Source: Vibrio tapetis subsp. quintayensis (GTDB lineage: Bacteria > Pseudomonadota > Gammaproteobacteria > Enterobacterales > Vibrionaceae). Taken from it: DNA of 64,000 nt. Within the stretch, counting starts at the first letter, position 1. The number at the start of each line of letters is the position of its first letter. The stretch lies in contig NZ_JAUFQV010000011.1 of assembly GCF_030409945.1 (NCBI RefSeq), positions 62,001 to 126,000 on the forward strand, given 5' to 3'. Shown here in pieces: positions 1-8,367 of the stretch. The notes beneath the pieces were generated by a model that saw nothing but the letters and a program-made list of their open reading frames with translations, made no database searches and was not told the origin of the DNA. The position numbers were made by a program, and so were the translations under genes.

Positions 1-14
1 ATTGCTCTTCCTAA

Positions 15-1166
15 CTAGTTGTTATAGAGCGTATCAAACGACGCAAGAACACTACTATAATCATATTTTTCTTCAGCAATTTCACGACTACGAACACCGA
101 AGCTCTGCCTAAGGGCATCATCCTCAACAAGTGTTTGAATTGCATCAGCCAAATTTTCTGCTTGTTTTACGGGAACTAATAAGCCATTAGGTGCATTTAT
201 ATCAATTAATTGCCGACATCCAGGGGTATCACTCGTAACAATGGCCAAACCACAGGAGGCGGCTTCGATAAGAGATTTTGGCAGCCCCTCACGATAAGAA
301 GGTAAACAAGCAATGTCGGCTTGTTGATAGATCTCTTTTACATCAGTACGATGGCCAAGAAACTCAATCACCCCATCATTATGTGCCGCTGTAAGCTCCG
401 CTTCTTTTAACGAAGAAATGTTCTCATCGTCCACACCGCCTACCATTTTCATAACAACATCAACATGGCGGTGCTTTAGAATTCGAGCAGCCTCAATAAA
501 CTCGCGCGCGCCCTTATCTTTAAGCATACGAGCAAGAAACACAACAATAGGAAATTGACCAGTACTTTCCTGAGGAAGAAAGTATTGAGTATCTATACCA
601 GCACCATTAACAAGTGCAGTGCGCTCTTCAGGGACGATGTCTGCACTGACAAACAAAGCACGATCGTCACTATTTTCAAATACAACCGTCGCCTGAGGCT
701 GAGAAAGAGCCAATTTATAAACTGACTCAACAATTCTCCAGAGCGCTTTTGCTTTAGTACTCTCCGACAGCGATAACGAACCTAAACCCGTAATTGAAAA
801 AACAGCACGAGACGGACGAATACTTTTGAATATTTTGGTTAGTAAGCCGCTATAAAGCACAGGCTTAATCGTAAACGCGTGCAAAAGATCAGGTCGAATA
901 TTCTTTAATAGTTTAAATAAGCGAATGACCACTTTAAGCTCATTCAATGGGTTAGTCCCATCACGAGTAACGCCATAATTATGATAGCTAAACCCTTGAT
1001 TCTCGTACTCTCCTCGCTTTTCCTCGTCACCAGTAATGATGTAAACAGTATGACCTTTTTCCAAATTATGCTTAGCAAGCTTATAGAAGTGGGAGTGGAA
1101 AAACCAAGAGACATTGACTATGTATACTATTTTCAATTTAAGCCAACCCCAAATAAAGCATTGCAT
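15..1166 (-). CDS. Glycosyltransferase family 4 (PglA-like)
   Basis: Predicted cytosolic GT-B, retaining glycosyltransferase that adds one sugar to the lipid-linked repeat unit; donor and acceptor cannot be read from sequence. The C-terminal third carries the family-4 signature EGLPKSLIEAASCGLA, the E-x7-E motif that contacts the donor nucleotide, and the N-terminus has the YIVNVSWFFHSH opening typical of PglA-like enzymes. The length of 383 residues is normal. The start is uncertain: the ATG used here puts about ten residues ahead of the conserved KIVYIVN, and a TTG at about 1136 would fit the family better. The gene follows the family-2 transferase by 9 bp and is the last gene of the operon visible in the window. 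Confidence 0.85.
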   Translation of the reverse strand: MQCFIWGWLKLKIVYIVNVSWFFHSHFYKLAKHNLEKGHTVYIITGDEEKRGEYENQGFSYHNYGVTRDGTNPLNELKVVIRLFKLLKNIRPDLLHAFTIKPVLYSGLLTKIFKSIRPSRAVFSITGLGSLSLSESTKAKALWRIVESVYKLALSQPQATVVFENSDDRALFVSADIVPEERTALVNGAGIDTQYFLPQESTGQFPIVVFLARMLKDKGAREFIEAARILKHRHVDVVMKMVGGVDDENISSLKEAELTAAHNDGVIEFLGHRTDVKEIYQQADIACLPSYREGLPKSLIEAASCGLAIVTSDTPGCRQLIDINAPNGLLVPVKQAENLADAIQTLVEDDALRQSFGVRSREIAEEKYDYSSVLASFDTLYNN

Positions 1167-1175
1167 TCATATTCA

Positions 1176-1982
1176 TCATTTCAGCCCAAGCAGACGTAAC
1201 CGGGCGAATCTTAAGATATTTGAAAAAAGTGTAATGAAAATATATTTCTCTTGCTTCGATTCAATAAGAAATTGACTGGTCGCCATTAACGATCTTAAAG
1301 CAAATGCTCTTTTCCCTGCATGCTGCCCCAAAGAACTCGCCATCACACGGTATCTGACCAAAGGAGAGCTAAGGTGAATCAAGTGACTCTCTTCTTTGTT
1401 CAGCACAGTCAACCAAAGTAAATAATCTTCACACGTGTTCATCTCTTTACTTTCATTAAAGCGCGAGTCACCTAGAAGCCCTTTAGAAACAACCACAGAC
1501 GAAGTCGTAATTGTATTTCGGAATAGGAGAGCTTTTAACCCGTAAGAGCGGTTCTTTTTGGGTTTCTCACCAGTCACCTTGCTAAGAAATTCAGATTGCT
1601 CATCGATATAGCGAGAATTGGTACAAATAAAGTTTGCATCATCTTCAATATAACACTTCACTTGTTCTTCCAGTTTCAATGGCTCCCAAACATCATCAGC
1701 ATCAACAAAAGCAATTAGCTCGCCGCTTGCTTGTTCAATGCCATCATTACGTGGGGCTGCGGGTCCACCAGAATTTTTTTCTCGCTTGATTACATTAAGC
1801 TCAGAGAACTGGCCAGAAAATTCATTGACAAGAGCAATACTACTGTCCGTTGAAGCATTGTCTACGACGATAACTTCATAATTGTCATAGGTTTGATTTG
1901 CTATTGAAATCAAAGTCTCGCGTATATAACTCTCTGCGTTATACATAGGTATAACAATACTGACGACAGGATTAGTGCTCAT
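1176..1982 (-). CDS. Glycosyltransferase family 2
   Basis: Predicted GT-A fold inverting glycosyltransferase of the repeat-unit assembly line, acting at the cytosolic face of the inner membrane. The N-terminus has the family opening VSIVIPMYNAESYI, then VVDNASTD, and the metal-binding DXD-type motif FVDADDVW at about residues 92-99. At 268 residues it is a compact single-domain enzyme without membrane segments. It overlaps the epimerase gene upstream by 11 bp, which indicates translational coupling. Linked sugar unknown. Confidence 0.85.
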   Translation of the reverse strand: MSTNPVVSIVIPMYNAESYIRETLISIANQTYDNYEVIVVDNASTDSSIALVNEFSGQFSELNVIKREKNSGGPAAPRNDGIEQASGELIAFVDADDVWEPLKLEEQVKCYIEDDANFICTNSRYIDEQSEFLSKVTGEKPKKNRSYGLKALLFRNTITTSSVVVSKGLLGDSRFNESKEMNTCEDYLLWLTVLNKEESHLIHLSSPLVRYRVMASSLGQHAGKRAFALRSLMATSQFLIESKQEKYIFITLFSNILRFARLRLLGLK

Positions 1983-2892
1983 TATTTGCTCTCAGCAATG
2001 ATAAAATACTTATAATTTCTTCATCAACTTTATCTTCAAATGAATAATCAATAAGAGTCATAATTTTTTCATTGGAAACCGTCAAAGGCATTGGTTTTGT
2101 CGAGTCAGAATGATTAACTTCGAGATCGATATTATTTGCGCCGAACTGACGACGAACTCGACTCACCAAGTCGAGCACTGATAGTGTGATACCAGAAGAT
2201 AAGTTCAAGACCTCATTTCGAGTTGAGCTGTGAATTAACTTATCCACAACTCGAACTACATCACCCATCCAAATATAATCCCTACGCGCTAGTCCATTAC
2301 CCAACAGCACAATTTTACTTGTTCGGAATGCTTGTCGACAAAGATCGTTAAGAACTAGGTACCATTTATTGGTATCAACAGTGCTTGGACAGCCGTAGCT
2401 ATTTGTTAACCTTAAAATCACATAATTGAGACCAGAAGATCTTTGATGCTTCTCAATATACTTTTCAGCAAAGTAATGAGTAAGACCATAGTCATTTGCA
2501 GGTCTTACCTCACTTTTTTCGTTCACAAAACCATCACTCGCGCCATACACATGGAATGTACTAAAGTAGATTAGCTTCCCAACACCATGACGCTTCAATA
2601 CTTGGCATAAGTATTCAGTACCAAGCGCATTGATTAACAAAGCATCCTTTGCGTAGTTTTCTTTAAAGTGCTCGTTGAAACTTGCAGTATGAATACAAAC
2701 ATCATAGTAACAATCGACCGCATCACGAAGTAACTCTAAGTCAGTTAAGTCAGCTTGAATAAATCTATAATTAGGGTGTGTAATGCTGAATGATTCATTT
2801 CTCGATAACACAGTAACCTGATGAGCATCCAAAAAGTGCTTGGTTAACCAACTTCCTAAGTTCCCCAGGCCTCCTGTGATAAGAATTTTCAT
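1972..2892 (-). CDS. NAD(P)-dependent epimerase/reductase, probable CDP-4-keto-6-deoxyhexose reductase
   Basis: Extended short-chain dehydrogenase with the N-terminal nucleotide-binding motif TGGLGNLG, a serine-region motif YFSTFHVYG and the catalytic YGLTHYFAEK (Y-x3-K pattern). It sits directly after an RmlC-like epimerase (4-bp overlap) and the CDP-glucose pair rfbF/rfbG. The simplest reading is therefore that it reduces the 4-keto group of a CDP-6-deoxy-hexosulose to finish a CDP-6-deoxyhexose, as reductases do in Yersinia 6-deoxyhexose pathways. The substrate is inferred from context only. A dTDP- or UDP-sugar epimerase is possible. Confidence 0.7.
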   Translation of the reverse strand: MKILITGGLGNLGSWLTKHFLDAHQVTVLSRNESFSITHPNYRFIQADLTDLELLRDAVDCYYDVCIHTASFNEHFKENYAKDALLINALGTEYLCQVLKRHGVGKLIYFSTFHVYGASDGFVNEKSEVRPANDYGLTHYFAEKYIEKHQRSSGLNYVILRLTNSYGCPSTVDTNKWYLVLNDLCRQAFRTSKIVLLGNGLARRDYIWMGDVVRVVDKLIHSSTRNEVLNLSSGITLSVLDLVSRVRRQFGANNIDLEVNHSDSTKPMPLTVSNEKIMTLIDYSFEDKVDEEIISILSLLRANNEH

Positions 2893-3326
2893 TCGTCACT
2901 CCAGTTATACTCAACTTGACTAATAGGTTGGCTCACACTTTCTTCAGGATCATGCTCGATACTCGCTATGTTCAGAAGTAAATTCAGTTCACAGCCTACA
3001 CCTTGAAATGCCAGCCAAACACCATAAGGTACCGTTAACCTAGCATAGTTCTCTGGACCAAGAGTAAAACGACTGAATTGGCCATAAGTTGAAGAATCAG
3101 GTCGATCATCATAAATAACAAACTTAATCGCCCCAACCGGAACGATTAAATTGAGCACCATTTTACGATGCTTCTTCCACCCTTTAATTTCACCATTAGT
3201 AATACTACTAAAGTAAGCCTCTCCAAAAGAAGAGAAGCTCGCCTCAGAAGCTTTAAGCCCCCGAAGAATATCTCCTTTAGGATGCTCTATGCGTAGTAAA
3301 GGAGTATAAACAACACCCTCAATCAT
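2889..3326 (-). CDS. RmlC-like cupin, putative NDP-4-keto-6-deoxysugar 3- or 3,5-epimerase
   Basis: Small cupin of the dTDP-4-dehydrorhamnose 3,5-epimerase family (145 residues; true RmlC is about 180). It keeps LRGLKASE near the N-terminus, GWKKHRKMVLNLIVPVG in the place of the catalytic histidine strand, and PYGVWLAF near the C-terminal catalytic region. The canonical HYQ following LRGL is missing, so the chemistry may be single-site epimerisation or isomerisation. It lies between rfbG and the reductase, overlapping the latter by 4 bp, so it probably acts on CDP-4-keto-6-deoxyglucose. It differs clearly from the full-length rfbC at 37639. Confidence 0.7.
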   Translation of the reverse strand: MIEGVVYTPLLRIEHPKGDILRGLKASEASFSSFGEAYFSSITNGEIKGWKKHRKMVLNLIVPVGAIKFVIYDDRPDSSTYGQFSRFTLGPENYARLTVPYGVWLAFQGVGCELNLLLNIASIEHDPEESVSQPISQVEYNWSDE

Positions 3327-4427
3327 CTACTTACTCCATGATAGCTCTTGATCTATCGCTGACTGTTGGTATTCATCAATCTGTTGTTCAGTGAACATCA
3401 TCATATCAGCACGACCTTCGTAAAACTTAAAGTACCATTCGCTAACAAATTTGATGCACTGCTTATAGTTAAGGTTTGCTTCCCAATGAAGATGGAACAA
3501 TGCCTTATCACAGTTAAGTTTTAATAAACCGGCCTCATGAAAAGGAATATTATCAGTCACCTCATACGCTTTTTCTTGAGCATCAAAATCCCAGTACGCA
3601 CTCAGATCGGAAAGCAAATCGACAACGGTATGATTTTGTTCCGATTTAGGCCCAAAGTTGTACTGTTCGCCGTGGTGTTTAATATCATTGTCTAATGCCT
3701 GCCCTAAAGCCAAATAACCACTTAACGGTTCCAAAACATGTTGCCATGGACGGGTCGCATTAGGGCATCGAATCTCGACTAAGCGTTTTTCACTCCAGGC
3801 TTTCATACAATCAGCGACAATTCGATCCGCCGCCCAATCACCGCCACCGATCACATTGCCAGCTCGACCAGTTGCTAGCCTTACTTTGCTATCAGGTTTC
3901 GAGAAAAATGAGTTTTTATAAGCATGGAAGATAACTTCTGCCGCGCCTTTTGAGCCACTATAAATATCTTTTCCGCCAAGATGGTCCGTTTCCTTATATC
4001 CCCAGACCCACTCAACATTTTCGTAGCACTTATCACTCGTAATAATTACCGCATTACAGCGTTCATTATATTGTCTAAGCACTTCAAGAACATTCGCGGT
4101 ACCAACTACATTTGATGTAATGGTCTCTAAAGGATCGCTGTAAGAAAGAGAAACTATAGGCTGTGCTGCGAGATGGAATACAAAGTCAGGCTTAAACTCT
4201 ACCAAGATAGATTTTAGCGTCGCGAGATCGCGGACATCAGCAATATGGTGCTCGATTTTCTGATCAAGTTTTAACTCTTGAAACATCGAAGGCGTTGTTG
4301 GAATATCTTTAGACACACCACAAACCTTAGCTCCTAACTTCAAAAGCCATGCGGTCAACCAAGTACCTTTGAAGCCAGTATGTCCTGTAACTAGGACTCG
4401 TTTATCTTTGTATATATCTGCAAACAT
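3327..4427 (-). CDS. rfbG: CDP-glucose 4,6-dehydratase
   Basis: Converts CDP-D-glucose to CDP-4-keto-6-deoxy-D-glucose with tightly bound NAD. Recognised by the CDP-glucose dehydratase hallmark GHTGFKGTWLTAWLL at the N-terminus, the TSDKCYENVEW stretch and the catalytic Y-x3-K in DIYSGSKGAAE. The reading frame is open from 4448, but the family usually starts MF-x-IYK-KRVLVTGHTG, so the ATG at 4427 is preferred (366 residues); ATGs at 4439 and 4448 are alternatives that overlap rfbF. It forms a two-step pair with the adjacent cytidylyltransferase. No RfbH/DdhC dehydrase is present, so a 3,6-dideoxyhexose is not expected from genes in this window. Confidence 0.93.
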   Translation of the reverse strand: MFADIYKDKRVLVTGHTGFKGTWLTAWLLKLGAKVCGVSKDIPTTPSMFQELKLDQKIEHHIADVRDLATLKSILVEFKPDFVFHLAAQPIVSLSYSDPLETITSNVVGTANVLEVLRQYNERCNAVIITSDKCYENVEWVWGYKETDHLGGKDIYSGSKGAAEVIFHAYKNSFFSKPDSKVRLATGRAGNVIGGGDWAADRIVADCMKAWSEKRLVEIRCPNATRPWQHVLEPLSGYLALGQALDNDIKHHGEQYNFGPKSEQNHTVVDLLSDLSAYWDFDAQEKAYEVTDNIPFHEAGLLKLNCDKALFHLHWEANLNYKQCIKFVSEWYFKFYEGRADMMMFTEQQIDEYQQSAIDQELSWSK

Positions 4428-4432
4428 TGTTA

Positions 4433-5203
4433 TTACCATGTTTTCCATTTAGCTTTATTACTCACAAACATTTCATTGAGCTTTTGTTTATCATTTAAAG
4501 AGTCCATACATTTCCAGAACCCATCATGTTTAAACGCCATCAACTCATTGTCTTGTGCCAGTTTCTGTAACGGTTCTTGCTCAAATACAGTGCTATCACC
4601 ACCAGTAATGTAATCAAAAACATTGGGATTACATACGAAAAAGCCCCCATTAATCCATGAGCCATCGCCCTTCGGCTTTTCTGCAAAATTTTCAACTACA
4701 GAGTCATTGATTTCCAAAGCACCAAAACGACCGTCTGGTTGGACTGATGTCATTGAAATAGATTTCCCGTGGGATTTATGAAACTCGACCAATTTGCTGA
4801 TATCGACATCTGACACACCATCTCCATAAGTCAGCATGAAAGATTCATTTCCGATAACATCTTGTGCTCGTTTAATACGACCACCTGTCATAGTATGTAA
4901 CCCAGTATCAAGCAGAGTGACCTTCCAAGGTTCAGAGGTGTTTTTATGGATCTGCATTTCATTTGTAGATAGGTCAATCGTAACATCACTTTGATGCAGG
5001 AAGTAATTCGCAAAATATTCCTTAATGTAATAGCCTTTATAGCCCAACAGAATAACAAATTCGTTAAATCCATGTTGCGAATACATTTTCATTATATGCC
5101 ACAAAATCGGCTTGCCACCAATTTCAACCATCGGTTTTGGGCGAATATCTGTTTCTTCACTTAATCGAGTGCCAAAGCCTCCAGCAAGCAATACGACTTT
5201 CAT
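4433..5203 (-). CDS. rfbF: Glucose-1-phosphate cytidylyltransferase
   Basis: Makes CDP-glucose from CTP and glucose-1-phosphate, the first step of CDP-sugar synthesis. The nucleotide-binding signature LLAGGFGTRLSEETDIRPKP and the family-specific EIGGKPILWHIMKMYS are complete, as is the C-terminal EPLQKLAQDNELMAFKHDGFW. The length of 256 residues is exact for RfbF/DdhA. It is the first gene of the CDP-sugar set and is followed directly by rfbG. The 21-bp gap to the upstream glycosyltransferase suggests cotranscription. Confidence 0.95.
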   Translation of the reverse strand: MKVVLLAGGFGTRLSEETDIRPKPMVEIGGKPILWHIMKMYSQHGFNEFVILLGYKGYYIKEYFANYFLHQSDVTIDLSTNEMQIHKNTSEPWKVTLLDTGLHTMTGGRIKRAQDVIGNESFMLTYGDGVSDVDISKLVEFHKSHGKSISMTSVQPDGRFGALEINDSVVENFAEKPKGDGSWINGGFFVCNPNVFDYITGGDSTVFEQEPLQKLAQDNELMAFKHDGFWKCMDSLNDKQKLNEMFVSNKAKWKTW

Positions 5204-5224
5204 ATAAACTCCATATAGATATAA

Positions 5225-6163
5225 TTACGTAATGTGTTTTTTGTATAAGCCTAAAATAATCATCAACTTAAACATTGTATTTGACAAGAATTTTTTGCGA
5301 TAAAAAGGCCCCCAAAATGCTATCTTAATTCTCGTCAAGAGATCAGAGTCTAGTAACTGCATTTTACTAACTATTGTACGAGAGCTTTCATAATCATCAA
5401 AAAAACTTAATTTTTCTAACTTAACTGCCTCGTCAATTATTGAATTTTGATAAATAGAGGCATTTATGTTCTTCCTGATGCTTGTTATTTTTTTTCCAAA
5501 ACTACGCTTCGCTCCAACGACATTATTTTCGTGTTGCCGATAAAGAATATAAGAGTGGTCATCCGCAATAATATTCCCCGTAATTCCAGCTATATAGACA
5601 ATCCAAGTATCATGCATCATAACGCCATACTTTTGTACAACAGGTAAACTCATGGATACAAAGTGTTTTAACCTTTCATTGAAGAACATTGTACACCCTG
5701 CAACTGATGCTTCACAGAGTGTATTAGGCAGGTCAAGCTCTCCTAACTTGGGACTCATCGACAGAAATTTCAATTCGTGATCGACATTTTGAAGGCGACT
5801 GCAGTACAAAGCCGGTGTGCCTTTCTCGTTGAATGAACGCAGGCTAGATTCTGCTTTTAGTAGCTTGTCTTCTAACCACACATCATCTTGATCAGCAAAA
5901 CAGTAGTAATCGTATCCATCAATTTCGGTAAGCTTAGTTAAAAAACTAAGAGCTGGCCCGAGATTTTGGCCAAACTCTACTTTGATATTCTCGGGATATC
6001 TTCTTGAATAATCCTGTAGGATGGCTTTTGTTTCATCCGATGAACCATCATCTCTAATATAGATAATTTTCTTTCCTGGCCAGTTGCAACTAAGGATGCT
6101 GTCTAACTGCTCTGAAATGTACTTACTTCCATTATAAGTAGACATGATTACTGCTAATTTCAC
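5225..6163 (-). CDS. Glycosyltransferase family 2 (rhamnosyltransferase-like)
   Basis: Inverting GT-A transferase with the opening LAVIMSTYNGSKYISEQLDSI, the donor-binding IRDDGSSDET and the motif FADQDDVWLEDK, which together mark the RgpF/WbbL-like group that often transfers rhamnose or other 6-deoxyhexoses. The C-terminal third is basic and hydrophobic (KIAFWGPFYRKKFLS), fitting membrane association. Because it is adjacent to the CDP-6-deoxyhexose genes, that sugar is a candidate donor, but this is inference. Length 312 residues is typical. Confidence 0.82.
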   Translation of the reverse strand: MKLAVIMSTYNGSKYISEQLDSILSCNWPGKKIIYIRDDGSSDETKAILQDYSRRYPENIKVEFGQNLGPALSFLTKLTEIDGYDYYCFADQDDVWLEDKLLKAESSLRSFNEKGTPALYCSRLQNVDHELKFLSMSPKLGELDLPNTLCEASVAGCTMFFNERLKHFVSMSLPVVQKYGVMMHDTWIVYIAGITGNIIADDHSYILYRQHENNVVGAKRSFGKKITSIRKNINASIYQNSIIDEAVKLEKLSFFDDYESSRTIVSKMQLLDSDLLTRIKIAFWGPFYRKKFLSNTMFKLMIILGLYKKHIT

Positions 6164-6166
6164 TAA

Positions 6167-6847
6167 TCAATCCTTAGATGCTTTGGGTTTTAGACGAAAG
6201 CCAAACTGAAGATAACGAGTATCCCCCCCTAGCACAAGAAAAAAGGGCCAATAAACAATCGACTTAATCCAACGCTTAGCATTCGAATTTGAATTCACAA
6301 TAGAATTAATTCCGCGCATATCTTCAACCTCAAGATCAAGATCTGCAAACGTCCTCTTTAAACTTTTCTCAGTAAAAAAGCGTACATGAGTCCTGTCTAG
6401 AACTCCAAAATCTTCATACTTCCAATCTTTATTGAGCAAAAGCCCTTTTAAATTATCTAAATATCGAACATTGGGAATGGAACCAGCAATAACACCATCA
6501 GGGGCAAGCTTCGTTTTCAATGATTCAATAAAGCCATTATGATCATATATATGCTCAATCACATCATTGCAGACAATCAAATCAAAGTGTTTATCTGGTA
6601 TGCCTTCACATACTTCATCGTAAAAACCGTTAATGAAACGATCTTGTTGGTTAACAAGGCTCTCTTTCGCTAATTCTATTGATGCCGAATCTGGTTCAAC
6701 CCCCCAGTATTCGATATTAGTATCGAGATTCGTCCTAAAAATGGCACTACCACAGCCAATCTCTAGAACTCTTTTGTAATTTTTTGGTAGAAAGCCGACG
6801 ACTTCTTCGCGGCGATGCATTCGGTAATCATCCTGAAATTCGTTCAC
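6167..6847 (-). CDS. Class I SAM-dependent methyltransferase
   Basis: Predicted sugar O- or N-methyltransferase acting on a nucleotide sugar or lipid-linked glycan. Motif I (RVLEIGCGSAIF) binds SAM, FDLIVCNDVIEHI is motif II with the acidic residue, and LKTKLAPDGVIAGSIPNVRY is the post-II region seen in glycan-cluster methyltransferases. The C-terminus is rich in hydrophobic and basic residues. It begins 3 bp after the flippase ends and ends 3 bp before the glycosyltransferase, so it is a tightly packed operon member. Confidence 0.8.
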   Translation of the reverse strand: MNEFQDDYRMHRREEVVGFLPKNYKRVLEIGCGSAIFRTNLDTNIEYWGVEPDSASIELAKESLVNQQDRFINGFYDEVCEGIPDKHFDLIVCNDVIEHIYDHNGFIESLKTKLAPDGVIAGSIPNVRYLDNLKGLLLNKDWKYEDFGVLDRTHVRFFTEKSLKRTFADLDLEVEDMRGINSIVNSNSNAKRWIKSIVYWPFFLVLGGDTRYLQFGFRLKPKASKD

Positions 6848-6850
6848 TCA

Positions 6851-8350
6851 TTAACCTCTAAATCGTTGTACTTTATTATTAATTATTGACAAAACATTCA
6901 TACCAACTTCTATTTTCATGTAAAAAGTACAAAATGCGAAGATAAAAATAGAATAAATAATTGAAAAGCTCAAACCTTGATAGAACAAATTGTCAAACAT
7001 AGCAACCACAGTCTTTTGAAGACCGAATGAAAATGCGACCATCACTACCAATGAATATATTTGATACCAGAAACTATACTCTGTCTCTTGAATTCTACTT
7101 ATGAGCCATAAACCGATATTAACCATAACAATCTGAACCAAAACCATTTTTAAGGATAATGCTATTGAGCCTGATGGGAAAAAACCGCTTGATATTAAGC
7201 CATAAGAAACAATGATGCTAACAATCATTCCGGAAATACCCAGTTTCATATAAGTTTTTGTTTCTGACATTGCGTAGAACATTACACCAACTAGTTGCCC
7301 TAAGCTCTGATGAATAGGAAAAAACAACATAATTGAAAATGGAATTATTGCCTCATAATAATCAGCCCCAAGCAACTTGGTAATAATCACATCTGACCAG
7401 GGCATCAAATATGCTGCAATACATAATGAAGCCAAATAGATCATTTTAGTTGCATTGGCAAACAATTTTTTAACTTTAGCCTTGTCATTCTTTTCTTCTG
7501 CTTCTGCAATTTCCTTCCAAATAACCTTAGAAAGAGAGGCCGAAAACAATATACTTATCGCTGCAATTTTACTAGCTACAGAGAAAAAAGCTTGCTGTTC
7601 AACACCGTTGAATTCTTGCAAGAACCAAGCATCCAAGAACTGATATAAAAAGTTAAATATTGAAAAAATAATAAGAGGTTTACAATATGTTAAGAATTCA
7701 TTTTTGAATTGATTAACATTGTATGGCAGTTCCCTATCTAAAAATAAATCCTTATTTCTTTTAAGGAAAATCGCTAAAAATATGAACGCTATAACATAAA
7801 TAATTATAGTAGCAGCAAAAACGAACATCGGACTAACTTTTCCAATGCTAGCTAATGCATACACTGTGACCATCATAACTACAGAAATAAAAACATTTAT
7901 TTTCTGTACGTAAAATGTCTCTCTTAATGACTCTGCAACTTGAGTAAATGCATTCCATAAGTGATATTGAAAAAACACGGCAGTAAATGAAGCAAGAATT
8001 ATTATTTTTTCATTTGTAAAAAGAAACCTATTAATTATAGAGTCTGGTACAAAAACAAACAATAGCAACAAAAAAAACACATACTGAGAACAAATAAGCG
8101 AGAGATAATATTTAAAAAATCTGTTCGACCTTTTACCTTTAGAAATAAAAGTATAGAAAGCACTTGATGCACCTAAATCAAACAGAGATATTGATGCAAT
8201 AAAACTAGCTAGAAGAAAACTATATATACCAAAAAGTTCACTCCCCATACTTTTCGCCAAAATTATCCCAACACTAAAAGACGTGATAGCTTTAATTATA
8301 TTGGCAATAAATGTAATGGCAAATCGACTAGAAATACTATGACTCTTCAA
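6851..8350 (-). CDS. wzx: Wzx-type oligosaccharide flippase
   Basis: Multi-spanning inner membrane protein of the polysaccharide transport (PST/MOP) superfamily that flips undecaprenyl-pyrophosphate-linked repeat units to the periplasm. The 499 residues form about 12-14 hydrophobic segments starting with FAITFIANIIKAITSFSVGI, and the early ILAKSMGSELFGIYSF matches the conserved region of TM1-2. The coding sequence is AT-rich, as usual for wzx. It is one of two flippases in the window (the other is at 47017) and lies directly downstream of the legionaminic acid genes, so it may export the unit containing that sugar. Confidence 0.85.
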   Translation of the reverse strand: MKSHSISSRFAITFIANIIKAITSFSVGIILAKSMGSELFGIYSFLLASFIASISLFDLGASSAFYTFISKGKRSNRFFKYYLSLICSQYVFFLLLLFVFVPDSIINRFLFTNEKIIILASFTAVFFQYHLWNAFTQVAESLRETFYVQKINVFISVVMMVTVYALASIGKVSPMFVFAATIIIYVIAFIFLAIFLKRNKDLFLDRELPYNVNQFKNEFLTYCKPLIIFSIFNFLYQFLDAWFLQEFNGVEQQAFFSVASKIAAISILFSASLSKVIWKEIAEAEEKNDKAKVKKLFANATKMIYLASLCIAAYLMPWSDVIITKLLGADYYEAIIPFSIMLFFPIHQSLGQLVGVMFYAMSETKTYMKLGISGMIVSIIVSYGLISSGFFPSGSIALSLKMVLVQIVMVNIGLWLISRIQETEYSFWYQIYSLVVMVAFSFGLQKTVVAMFDNLFYQGLSFSIIYSIFIFAFCTFYMKIEVGMNVLSIINNKVQRFRG

Positions 8351-8367
8351 AATAACCTACCTAATTC

